Shown here piece by piece: positions 1-6,868 of a DNA stretch of 8,112 nucleotides. Both the position numbers and the translations under genes were made by a program. The stretch's first letter is position 1; the number at the start of each line of letters is the position of its first letter. The stretch lies in NCBI GenBank assembly GCA_014796735.1, contig JAAVIG010000188.1, forward strand, positions 1 to 8,112. The letters run 5' to 3'. A model generated the notes under the pieces. It made no database searches and was not told the DNA's origin. It saw only the letters and a program-made list of their open reading frames with translations. This DNA is from Oscillospiraceae bacterium (GTDB taxonomy: Bacteria > Bacillota > Clostridia > Oscillospirales > Ruminococcaceae).

Positions 1-370
1 CGCTCGGCCACCCCCCATTTGACATGATTGTACCGATAATCTTATTTTTTGCTCCTGTTATATCTTCGGCAGTCAGACATAATAAAATACATATTGCACC
101 AGTAATTAAATATGGTCTCACAAGATGTCTACTTCCGCTTAGTGCAATTTCTCTAATTGGTTTTGGTTTAAAGAAAAATCCGGAAAGAATAAAGAATAAC
201 GGCATGTGGAAACTAAAAATAAAGTTTCTCACAATAAATGGAATTCCATTACAATGCCCCAAAATCATAAGTAAGATTCCAATAGCCTTAGCAATGTCAC
301 TGGTAGCATCCCGTTTTGGGAATGAATTATGGATGGTAGAAGAAGTTGAAGATATTATTGATTTAACCAT
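1..370 (-). CDS. Acyltransferase-3 family membrane protein, N-terminal part (runs off window)
   Basis: This is the first 123 residues of an integral-membrane acyltransferase (Acyl_transf_3, the OafA/WecH-like family), which typically moves an acetyl group onto a sugar of a surface glycan. Seen in the sequence: DIAKAIGILLMILGH at residues 25-39, with the family's conserved His at 39, then IFSFHMPLFFILSGFFFK at 51-68, the hallmark second membrane segment. LVRPYLITGAICILF around 83-97 begins the third segment, and the frame is still open at position 1 (ending in GGWPS). The ATG at 370 is the first Met after an in-frame stop; a GTG at 373 directly precedes it. About 24 polar, Ser/Thr-rich residues come before the conserved core, slightly longer than usual, so the start is not certain. 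It follows the GT26 gene by 75 nt and is probably a tailoring gene of the same operon. The substrate sugar cannot be told from sequence. Confidence 0.88.
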   Translation of the reverse strand, partial: MVKSIISSTSSTIHNSFPKRDATSDIAKAIGILLMILGHCNGIPFIVRNFIFSFHMPLFFILSGFFFKPKPIREIALSGSRHLVRPYLITGAICILLCLTAEDITGAKNKIIGTIMSNGGWPS

Positions 371-445
371 CACTAGTGTTTTTGGTATGTTGTTTCAATT
401 CTGTATGAGAGAAAATAATGTGAGTATATAGAAATGATGGCATCG

Positions 446-1189
446 TTATGGTAAAACTTTTTTGAATCTATATGTAATTGTATCAATAACGAATCGTATG
501 GGGAATTGCAGTAATACAAAATAAAGGCGTTTGAAGAGCCCTTTTTCTTTACTTAAGCGATAAAAAGCTCTTAAATTATATTTATTAATCCATTTGGGAT
601 AGTAGTTCAATCGATCTTTTGTTTGATGGAGGAACCCCCCACAAGTAAAAGCATTTCCCTTATATCCACTTTGTTTCAAATCAATGGCAAATTTCTCTTG
701 TATAGGTGCCCCCATTCCTATCACGACAAATGACGGGTTTAATTGAATAATTTTTTCAATTACATTCAGACGTTCCATCTCAGAGGAAAAGAAACCATGT
801 CGATACCCTACGATATTCATTGTAGGATAAGCTTTTTGAATTTGTGATATACTTTGTTCTATTTCGTTTGCTTTTGCTCCGATAAAGTATATACTTTCGT
901 TTGGGTTACAGTTAATCCTCGAAAATAAGTCTATCGCCATACCCGACATATCAAAACTCAAACGAGGTATTTTTTTATTCCATAAAATACGGATTAACCA
1001 GCACATAATCATGCCATCTATAAAAAGTCCATCCATTGGTGAGTATAACTCAGGAAAACGCTTTATAATGTGGTATGAATAGGGGTTAATACATGTATTT
1101 ATGTGTCCATTATTTTCTAATGAAAATGTTGTTGTAGGGTATGATTTGGCAGAATCAGTGACTTTATCTATCAGTTCTCTAATATTCAT
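446..1189 (-). CDS. WecG/TagA/CpsF family (GT26) glycosyltransferase
   Basis: A 247-residue cytoplasmic, membrane-associated glycosyltransferase. Characterised relatives move ManNAc (TagA) or ManNAcA (WecG) onto an undecaprenyl-linked GlcNAc, usually as the second sugar of the unit. Recognised by INPYSYH (34-40), IDGMIM (57-62, where D58 aligns with the proposed catalytic Asp of TagA), YFIGAKANEIEQSI (101-114) with YPTMNIVGYRHGFF (121-134), and VVIGMGAPIQEKFAIDL (155-171). The C-terminal part is YPKWINKYNLRAFYRL (197-212) followed by a basic tail, the region that anchors relatives to the membrane. Length is normal. Compared with B. subtilis TagA as I remember it, the GGSFDVFSG segment is replaced by CGGFLHQTKD and LEW by LRA, so this is a divergent subgroup whose donor sugar may differ. 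ATG at 1189 is 10 nt after the preceding gene's stop, without an obvious Shine-Dalgarno. Pairing with wecB in the locus favours a ManNAc-type donor. Confidence 0.9.
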   Translation of the reverse strand: MNIRELIDKVTDSAKSYPTTTFSLENNGHINTCINPYSYHIIKRFPELYSPMDGLFIDGMIMCWLIRILWNKKIPRLSFDMSGMAIDLFSRINCNPNESIYFIGAKANEIEQSISQIQKAYPTMNIVGYRHGFFSSEMERLNVIEKIIQLNPSFVVIGMGAPIQEKFAIDLKQSGYKGNAFTCGGFLHQTKDRLNYYPKWINKYNLRAFYRLSKEKGLFKRLYFVLLQFPIRFVIDTITYRFKKVLP

Positions 1190-1199
1190 AGATGTTGAA

Positions 1200-2318
1200 T
1201 TAATGACATGTTTTAGTTTTGTAAATCTGCATTAAGGTGTCTGTAACCTGCTTGATATCAAAACCACAGTTCTTAATTTTGGAGATGGCAGTTTGTGATG
1301 TTTCTTCCCGACTATTATCGTTAGATATAAGAGAGGACATAGTATTAACCCACTGATCGGTGTGTGCATTAATTGGAACGAAACTTACTAAATCTGTGAT
1401 ATTTGATGACTCTGAAATTGTAGAGGATGCTACTATCCTCAATCCATTGGCCTGTGCTTCAATCATTGTCAGTGGAAATCCCTCATATAATGAAGGCATT
1501 AGAATAAGGTCAATAGCACTTAAATAATCTGCTGCATTCGGTACACTGCCAGTAAAAATAACATCTGTTGAAATATTAAGATTCCTAACGAGCTCTTTAA
1601 TGTTCCCCATCAGTTCTCCTTCTCCAATTAACATTAACTTAGAATGGGGATTAATTTTATGATAGTCATGAAATATTTGAATTAAAAGTGAATGATTTTT
1701 CTGTGGAATAAAGTTTCCAATATGGCCAATTAAAACTTCATTTGAAATATTGAAGGCATCTCTTATACTTCGTCTCTTTTGTGAATCATATACAAATGAT
1801 TCAGTATTAATTCCATTTTTCAATATCGTAAAATTTCGATGACGGAATAACCATTGCCCCGCGTCTTCACTACACGCCATACGAGTATTACATAATTTAT
1901 AAAATAGAGGCCGGAAAAACCAATCTAATAATCTCATATTACATGTTGTATTATGTGAATGAGCTATTCTGATTCTTACTTGTCCAATTCTAGCTGCTAA
2001 CATTTCAAGAACCATTGTCGCACTATTACCATGCACATGTATAATGTCATATTCTTTTGCTATTTTTGATAAGTCTGAGATATATGATAGTGGATTTGAT
2101 ATCTTGCGAGGGATAGTAAAATGTTTTATATTTAATTCTTTTAAGAGGTTTTGATATCGTGGATGAGGTAAATTTATGGAAACGTAGCCAAACTCAAATT
2201 TGGAGAAGTCACAGTGTTGAAGTATGTTAAAAATAACATTCGTAATTCCATTAATATGTGAAGGAACCGTACATACTATGAGGACTTTTATTTTTTTTGT
2301 AGTATTGGGATTACTCAT
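1200..2318 (-). CDS. GT4-family (group 1) glycosyltransferase
   Basis: A 372-residue GT-B-fold retaining glycosyltransferase of the EpsF/CapM-like type, adding one sugar of the repeat unit at the inner face of the membrane. The N-terminal domain opens with IKVLIVCTVPSHINGITNVI (10-29), containing the acceptor-side Gly loop, then DIIHVHGN (91-98) and RIAHSHNT (117-124). The C-terminal donor-binding domain has IGHIGNFIPQKNHSLLI (197-213), LMLIGEGEL (228-236) and the EX7E-type motif YEGFPLTMIEAQANG (278-292, with E279 and E287). I chose the ATG at 2318, which overlaps the upstream GT2 gene by 8 nt. A longer reading from a TTG at 2336 adds six residues (MNLFLG) and a 26-nt overlap and is less likely. 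A run of eight A (coding sense) lies at codons 7-10. The gene is AT-rich like its neighbours. Donor and acceptor are unknown. Confidence 0.92.
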   Translation of the reverse strand: MSNPNTTKKIKVLIVCTVPSHINGITNVIFNILQHCDFSKFEFGYVSINLPHPRYQNLLKELNIKHFTIPRKISNPLSYISDLSKIAKEYDIIHVHGNSATMVLEMLAARIGQVRIRIAHSHNTTCNMRLLDWFFRPLFYKLCNTRMACSEDAGQWLFRHRNFTILKNGINTESFVYDSQKRRSIRDAFNISNEVLIGHIGNFIPQKNHSLLIQIFHDYHKINPHSKLMLIGEGELMGNIKELVRNLNISTDVIFTGSVPNAADYLSAIDLILMPSLYEGFPLTMIEAQANGLRIVASSTISESSNITDLVSFVPINAHTDQWVNTMSSLISNDNSREETSQTAISKIKNCGFDIKQVTDTLMQIYKTKTCH

Positions 2319-3147
2319 ACCTAAAAATAGATTCAATTCTTAATTGACAAAATCGAAAAAAATTGGTTCTAAATACTTTGTGTGCTAACCTGTATCGTTT
2401 TCTTTCTCGTATAATTATTTTTCTAAAATTGTGTATACGATATAAAATCCTGTTATTAATTTTACGACCACCTATGACATTATTATCATGTTGTCGGTAT
2501 AAAATTGTCGGCTGATCTATAGTCGTGATTCTTCCTAAATTACTCAATACAGATATTGTTGCAATTTGATCATGGAGAAATTCTGTACCAATCAAACTAT
2601 ACGTGGAGAGAATAACTCTCTTAGCACTATCATTAAACAGCATTGTACATCCAGTCAAGTAATCGCAAACTTCTAATAGTTTGAGATTGTGGATTTTATA
2701 CATCATATTGCATTCTCTCCACATTGAATTATGTTTGATTTGGAGAAACTTATCAGCTAAACTTAAGTCAGTGGCAACTAATTGTGGAACATTAGAATAC
2801 TCCGTTTTAATATAATTTAATGTAGTATCTATTTTGTTAGGTAACCAATAATCATCTTGGTCACAAAACATATAATATTCGGCTGAGGCATGCTTAAGTA
2901 AGTACATAAAACTATCTGTTACACCTCGATGTTTTGTATTATCCTTGATAAAAATGATATTATTGTGGACAGAGCTGAAATTTCGTATAATATCCATTGT
3001 TTGATCCGTAGATCCATCATCTCGGACGTAAAGAATCCAGTTTTTATATTTTTGATGTAAAATCGAATTAATTTGCTGCTCCAAATATTTGGAACCATTG
3101 TAGGTTGATAGTAGGATAGCGATTAAAGGATAGTCTGGAGTTATCAT
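2311..3147 (-). CDS. GT2-family glycosyltransferase (rhamnosyltransferase-like)
   Basis: A 278-residue GT-A-fold inverting glycosyltransferase. Visible motifs are IAILLSTYNGSKYLEQQINS at 9-28 (nucleotide-binding strand and loop), YVRDDGSTDQT at 40-50, the metal-binding DQDD at 96-99 within FCDQDDYWLPNKI, TGCTMLF at 165-171, and LHDQ at 191-194, whose HD pair recurs in this subgroup. YRQHDNNVIGG lies at 217-227. The subgroup is common in capsule loci and often annotated as rhamnosyltransferase, but the donor cannot be assigned from motifs. Some members of the wider group transfer galactofuranose, which matters because glf is present upstream. A basic C-terminus (RERKRYRLAHK) may hold it at the membrane. 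The ATG at 3147 comes one base after the polymerase's stop codon, and its own end overlaps the next gene, so translation is probably coupled on both sides. Confidence 0.92.
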   Translation of the reverse strand: MITPDYPLIAILLSTYNGSKYLEQQINSILHQKYKNWILYVRDDGSTDQTMDIIRNFSSVHNNIIFIKDNTKHRGVTDSFMYLLKHASAEYYMFCDQDDYWLPNKIDTTLNYIKTEYSNVPQLVATDLSLADKFLQIKHNSMWRECNMMYKIHNLKLLEVCDYLTGCTMLFNDSAKRVILSTYSLIGTEFLHDQIATISVLSNLGRITTIDQPTILYRQHDNNVIGGRKINNRILYRIHNFRKIIIRERKRYRLAHKVFRTNFFRFCQLRIESIFRYE

Positions 3148-3148
3148 T

Positions 3149-4384
3149 TTATTTAGTAAAAGAATTCAATTCTTTTCTTGTCTGTAGATAGATATAGTAT
3201 TGTATACCTTGAATTAAATAGAATAATTGGAAAACCCTAGCCTGATCAGTAATAGGAGTACTTAATCCAATTATAAAAGAGGAACATATCCATAATAAAT
3301 TTGCTCTTGAAAATTGGCGAATTACCCGGCAACTGTTCATTGATGACTTAAATGCGAAATATGCAGCGGAACTAATTATGAGTAGGAATATGGTTGTTCC
3401 AATAAGTCCCCATGACGATAGATAGTATCCAATCTGGATTTCTATGGGCTGTTGGGTTTTCATGGGTCCTATGCCTAATAATAAATGTTTGTTTAGAGAG
3501 GACATGACACGTTCAAGTTGAGAATTTCTTGTCATTAGTGAACCATCTGAAGCGACACCACTACTTAGAGATGATAATAATTTATCGTAGTTATTGAAAA
3601 TGTCATTTATGATGGGTAAATCAAATAAAGAGAGTACCAATAATATAGTTGCAGAGACAAGAAAGGTCATTAAAATATATTTGATTTTGTTTGCGGAGGT
3701 CACTTTATTTGAGAATATAAAATATATTATTCCAATAGATAATGCGAGTAAGCAAGAACGACTTCCTGTAAGAATAATTATAGTTAGACAGGTAAATCCC
3801 CAAATAATTTTATGTTTATATTGTATGCATCCTTCATATAGAAGAAACAGAATTATAAATCCGAAATTATAGCAATAGGCAAATGTTCCAGAAAAACGAA
3901 TATAGTTAAATGTTCCTGACTCTAAACCAGTATATAATTTCATTAATGGTATTCCAAAGCTAAAAAATTTTATTATATCAAAGATTAATGTTGATAAACA
4001 TGCTAAAATGATTGTTCTTAGTATTTTAGATAATTGAGGGAGTCTGAATTTAAAGATGAAGGGCACACTAATAGCTATTATATAAAAGAATGGACGTATG
4101 ATATCAGTGTAATCTTTAAATGAAATAGGAGAGTCGGTGTCAAATAGATTATATGCGAGTGTAATGGTATAGGATAGGGCTTGTAAAAAAAATAAAATAA
4201 AATATGACTTAGGAAGAATGATACGTAAATGCTTTAGAAGCACTACGATAAGTACGAAAGCTATTACAGAAAGATTTAAAATTAGTTGCCCAAAAGAATT
4301 TCCACTAGCTAACGTATATCCCCAAAATGTTGGATAAAAAAAGATGATCCAAATATATATTTCTATAAATAGATTGTTCACCAT
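3149..4384 (-). CDS. wzy: Wzy-type O-antigen/capsule repeat-unit polymerase
   Basis: A 411-residue, very hydrophobic inner-membrane protein with about ten predicted membrane segments and no similarity to a glycosyltransferase fold. It fits the O-antigen ligase/polymerase (Wzy_C-like) superfamily, which joins lipid-linked repeat units on the periplasmic side. Features seen: segments at about 8-25, 33-51, 58-80 and 98-113; RFSGTFAYCYNFGF (163-176) and ILTGSRSCLLALSIGI (204-219), both typical of the family; then a large hydrophilic, presumably periplasmic loop at about 256-315 with R286 and R292 and ending in LLLGIGP (301-307). Membrane segments follow from GYYLSSWGLIGTTIFLLI (319-336). The polymerase role, as opposed to ligase, rests on its setting among glycosyltransferases; wzy genes are usually unique to each capsule type. 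It is the first gene after the 195-nt gap and so may have its own promoter. Composition is strongly AT-rich (17 G/C in 60 bases at 3901-3960). Confidence 0.85.
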   Translation of the reverse strand: MVNNLFIEIYIWIIFFYPTFWGYTLASGNSFGQLILNLSVIAFVLIVVLLKHLRIILPKSYFILFFLQALSYTITLAYNLFDTDSPISFKDYTDIIRPFFYIIAISVPFIFKFRLPQLSKILRTIILACLSTLIFDIIKFFSFGIPLMKLYTGLESGTFNYIRFSGTFAYCYNFGFIILFLLYEGCIQYKHKIIWGFTCLTIIILTGSRSCLLALSIGIIYFIFSNKVTSANKIKYILMTFLVSATILLVLSLFDLPIINDIFNNYDKLLSSLSSGVASDGSLMTRNSQLERVMSSLNKHLLLGIGPMKTQQPIEIQIGYYLSSWGLIGTTIFLLIISSAAYFAFKSSMNSCRVIRQFSRANLLWICSSFIIGLSTPITDQARVFQLFYLIQGIQYYIYLQTRKELNSFTK

Positions 4385-4390
4385 TTTATT

Positions 4391-4427
4391 ACTTAAAGTA
4401 TAAAGTTATAGATACAATTCTTTAAGT
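4391..4427. repeat. 8-bp inverted repeat just upstream of the wzy start
   Basis: ACTTAAAG at 4391-4398 and CTTTAAGT at 4420-4427 are perfect inverted copies separated by 21 nt. On the transcript the second arm ends 6 nt before the wzy ATG, so a stem here would sit over the ribosome-loading region; as DNA it could be a protein-binding site. Arms are short and AT-rich, so it may be fortuitous. It is too short to resemble the recombinase sites of invertible capsule promoters. Confidence 0.3.
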
Positions 4428-4476
4428 GGTGAGTTAATGTATTATATATTTATCCGGTATTATTTAAATACTGAGG

Positions 4477-4508
4477 AAAAATTAGAACCTCCAATCGTAA
4501 CCGTAAAA
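4477..4508 (-). promoter_or_regulatory. Weak candidate Bacteroidota-type promoter for wzy and downstream genes
   Basis: Minus-strand TTTT (4508-4505) and TAATTTTT (4484-4477) are 20 nt apart and resemble the -33 TTTG and -7 TAnnTTTG boxes used by the Bacteroidota primary sigma factor, with the final G missing from each box. It lies about 90 nt upstream of the wzy start. The only support is the motif and its location in the one large gap; chance occurrence is quite possible at this base composition. Confidence 0.2.
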
Positions 4509-4579
4509 CGATAGCAAATGCTTTATTATGACTGAAGTGATATTTTGTTATATGGAAGTATGAGATGATATGATAGTTG

Positions 4580-5707
4580 TTATCGACTTAGAGTCTTCGT
4601 TGTCCGTAAAGTATTCATGATGACCTTAGCTCTTTCATCCCAAGTATTGGATTTAATGAAGGATAATTCAACGGGATGAAGACATTTAGAGTTTAATTCT
4701 CTGGCAGAAAGTGTTTGACAGAGATTTAGTAACTCAAGCTCATTTTTATACAAATAGATATAAGGAACAAATTGCTGGGTCTCTTCGTAAGCTGGGGCTA
4801 TAATTGGTTTACCAGCATAAAGGTATTCATATAGTTTTACCGGATTTACAGAACGTATTAATTCGGTCACTTTAAAGGGCATGCATAGAGCATCTGCCTT
4901 TTCCATAAATTTGAAAATGTACTTACGTTCTATTGCCCCAAGATAGATAATGTTTTTACAGGCAGGTATGTCTATTTCTGCCGGACCAATTAATATTAAA
5001 TTGAGATTAGGTATCTGTTTTAATACTTCTTGTACTAGATTGAAGTCAAACCATTCAGAAATAGTACCAATATAAAGTATATTCGGATGAGTGGAATCAA
5101 TCTGTTCTAGTTTTAATCTAATCTCTGATGGAATATTATCAATCTCTCTTGTTTCTGGGAATTCGATAGCATTGTTCAAGATAGTTAGCTTTTTCTCATT
5201 AAATGGAGAACGCTTTTTCACCTTTTCTGAGAGGTAGCAGGCAGAAAAGAAAATGAAATTAGCTCGATTAACGAGTTGCTGTTCTAAAGAAAGATAGAAT
5301 TGAGTTAAACCTGAGTCTTTTTTGATGTGGGGAAACTCTAAATCGTCATCCATACAATCATATATGAGAATTTGATTGTCCTGTAGTCTATCTTTAATGA
5401 AATTATAAAAAAGAATATTAGTAATCCAAATGTATTGATAGTTACTAAACTCCTTGATTTGAAATTCAACCCATTTTTTATAAATCCAATTAAGGAATTT
5501 ATTTTTCCAAGCCAGAGAACGCATAAATCCCCAAATGTATAAGGCTTTATAATGAATGGTCCTATCCTGATTCAAGGAATGTCGGTTTCTAAGGCTTTCA
5601 GCTCCATAGATAGTAATATCGAAATCTTTAGACAGCTTTTCCGCGAAGAAGTGAGGACGTTGTTTTATCCATCCCCACGAAACATGCATTAAATAAAGCA
5701 TTCTCAT
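4580..5707 (-). CDS. GT-B glycosyltransferase, TuaH-like
   Basis: A 375-residue cytoplasmic glycosyltransferase of the GT-B (group 1) superfamily. The N-terminus has WGWIKQRPHFFAEKL (11-25), the W..(K)QRPH signature seen in TuaH-like transferases, and YDCMDDDLEF (116-125) follows at the place where this group has a D-rich segment. NRANFIFFSACYLSEKV (147-163) leads to ILNNAIEF (176-183), the linker to the donor-binding domain. NILYIGTISEWFDFNLV (209-225), LILIGP (237-242), YLGAIERKYIFKFMEKADALCMPF (255-278) and NPVKLYEYLYAGKPIIAP (288-305) define that domain. Start ATG at 5707 shares bases with the wecB stop (ATGA overlap), which argues for this start over the Met two codons later and for coupled translation. 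It is AT-rich, in sharp contrast to wecB directly upstream. The sugar transferred is unknown. Confidence 0.88.
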   Translation of the reverse strand: MRMLYLMHVSWGWIKQRPHFFAEKLSKDFDITIYGAESLRNRHSLNQDRTIHYKALYIWGFMRSLAWKNKFLNWIYKKWVEFQIKEFSNYQYIWITNILFYNFIKDRLQDNQILIYDCMDDDLEFPHIKKDSGLTQFYLSLEQQLVNRANFIFFSACYLSEKVKKRSPFNEKKLTILNNAIEFPETREIDNIPSEIRLKLEQIDSTHPNILYIGTISEWFDFNLVQEVLKQIPNLNLILIGPAEIDIPACKNIIYLGAIERKYIFKFMEKADALCMPFKVTELIRSVNPVKLYEYLYAGKPIIAPAYEETQQFVPYIYLYKNELELLNLCQTLSARELNSKCLHPVELSFIKSNTWDERAKVIMNTLRTTKTLSR

Positions 5708-6858
5708 GACTCAAGGGAATTAGCAATTCTTTGGCAGGCGTGGCCGTCGCCGTAAGGGTTGACGGCGCGGGACATTGCGTCGTAATGGTTAGAATCATCA
5801 AGCAGGCGGGAGACTTCTGTTATGATCTTATCGTAGTCTGTTCCGACGAGCTTGACGGTGCCGGCTGTGAGAGCTTCAGGACGTTCGGTGGTGTCGCGCA
5901 TCACGAGCACAGGTTTTCCAAGTCCTGGAGCCTCTTCCTGAATACCACCGCTGTCGGTGAGCACGATAGTGGATTTCTCCATCAGGTAGACGAACGAGAG
6001 GTATTCGAGAGGCTCAATGAAGAACATGTTGCTTAGCCCGGTGAGATTTTCACCAAACACTTCGTGGATGGGTTTGCGGACGTTTGGATTGAGGTGCATA
6101 GGATAGACGAAGTCCACGTCGGGATATTTTTCGGTGAGCGTTTTTATAGCTCGGCACATGGATATGAAGCCTTCGCCAAAGTTCTCGCGACGATGACCGG
6201 TTATGAGCACGAGTTTCTTTCCGCTGGTAAGGCGGTCTACGTCATATCCTGCTTTTTTCAGCTCTTCCTGAAGAGCGGAGCTTAGGGTGGAATAGTTTTT
6301 TATTTTGTCGACAACCCAATAAAGTGCATCGATTACCGTGTTGCCGGTTACGAGAATCTTTTCGTCTGCGATTCCTTCGTTAATCAGGTTTTCACGGCTC
6401 AATGGAGTTGGAGCGAAATTGTAGGTTGCCATTCGTCCGGTGAGTTGACGGTTCATCTCTTCGGGCCACGGAGAGTAGATGTTATGGGTACGAAGACCCG
6501 CCTCAACATGGCCTACCGGTATCTGCTGATAAAAGGCAGCGAGAGCGGCAGCGGTAGAGGTTGTAGTGTCTCCATGCACGAGTACAACATCGGGCTTAGT
6601 TTCTTTAAGAACATCGCGCATACCGATAAGAACACGGGCTGTCACATCATAGAGGTCTTGTCCCTGCTTCATTATATTGAGATCGTAATCGGGCTTGATG
6701 TCGAAGATTTCAAGAACCTGGTCGAGCATCTGGCGATGCTGTCCGGTGACGCATACGATGGTTTCGAATTTCTGAGGATATTTCTGAAACTCCTTGACAA
6801 GCGGAGCCATTTTTATAGCTTCGGGCCGAGTGCCGAATACGAGCATTATTCGTTTCAT
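5704..6858 (-). CDS. wecB: UDP-N-acetylglucosamine 2-epimerase (non-hydrolysing)
   Basis: A 384-residue cytoplasmic enzyme that interconverts UDP-GlcNAc and UDP-ManNAc. The family signature is complete: FGTRPEAIKMAPL (8-20), TGQHRQML (38-45), VHGDTTTSTAAALAAFY (94-110), GHVEAGLRT (116-124), SPWPEEMNRQ (129-138), VTGNTVIDAL (170-179), ITGHRRENFGEG (219-230), YPMHLNPNVR (252-261) and TDSGGIQEEAPGLGKPVLVMR (301-321). D97, E119, E133/E134 and H222 correspond to residues known to matter in E. coli WecB. Length is normal and nothing is missing. UDP-ManNAc may be used directly or oxidised to UDP-ManNAcA by WecC, which is not in the window. The start is 10 nt after the preceding gene and the end overlaps the next by 4 nt. 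The gene is GC-rich relative to both neighbours (32 G/C in 60 bases at 5761-5820), suggesting a different history. Confidence 0.97.
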   Translation of the reverse strand: MKRIMLVFGTRPEAIKMAPLVKEFQKYPQKFETIVCVTGQHRQMLDQVLEIFDIKPDYDLNIMKQGQDLYDVTARVLIGMRDVLKETKPDVVLVHGDTTTSTAAALAAFYQQIPVGHVEAGLRTHNIYSPWPEEMNRQLTGRMATYNFAPTPLSRENLINEGIADEKILVTGNTVIDALYWVVDKIKNYSTLSSALQEELKKAGYDVDRLTSGKKLVLITGHRRENFGEGFISMCRAIKTLTEKYPDVDFVYPMHLNPNVRKPIHEVFGENLTGLSNMFFIEPLEYLSFVYLMEKSTIVLTDSGGIQEEAPGLGKPVLVMRDTTERPEALTAGTVKLVGTDYDKIITEVSRLLDDSNHYDAMSRAVNPYGDGHACQRIANSLES

Positions 6859-6868
6859 TTGAAATATT

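Larger units (their letters stand above)
4385..4579 (-). other. 195-nt gap ahead of wzy, possible leader or internal promoter
   Basis: This is the longest stretch without a gene in the window. It separates the TuaH-like glycosyltransferase from the polymerase, while most other junctions overlap or are within about 10 nt. I find no credible reading frame, RNA gene or stem followed by a T-run. Read on the minus strand, it contains TTTT at 4508-4505, 20 nt, then TAATTTTT at 4484-4477. This is a one-mismatch-per-box match to the Bacteroidota promoter consensus (TTTG, about 20 nt, TAnnTTTG). In sequence this AT-rich such a match can arise by chance. A short inverted repeat lies next to the wzy start. 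It could be an internal promoter region or the scar of a cassette exchange. Confidence 0.4.

Noticed and set aside
24..431. 135-residue open frame on the plus strand
   Set aside because: It lies opposite the acyltransferase-3 coding region, whose conserved motifs are on the minus strand; the plus-strand translation resembles no family.
363..443. 26-codon minus-strand open frame between the GT26 and acyltransferase genes
   Set aside because: No ribosome site, no membrane or domain character, and it overlaps the acyltransferase start. A frame this short is expected by chance.
635..640. Six-C run inside the GT26 gene (also 11-16 in the acyltransferase)
   Set aside because: Each run encodes conserved Gly-rich residues of its protein (CGGF and GGW) and is short, so it needs no special explanation.
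2319..2336. TTG start at 2336 for the GT4 gene
   Set aside because: The ATG at 2318 gives a smaller overlap (8 nt) and the usual distance to the KVLIV strand. TTG starts are less common.
3594..3872. 92-residue plus-strand open frame
   Set aside because: It is antisense to the membrane-spanning part of wzy, with no recognisable motif and no spacing consistent with a gene.
4391..4427. Invertible promoter of the Bacteroides capsule type
   Set aside because: The arms are only 8 bp and 21 nt apart, far shorter than known recombinase-recognised repeats, and no recombinase gene is visible.
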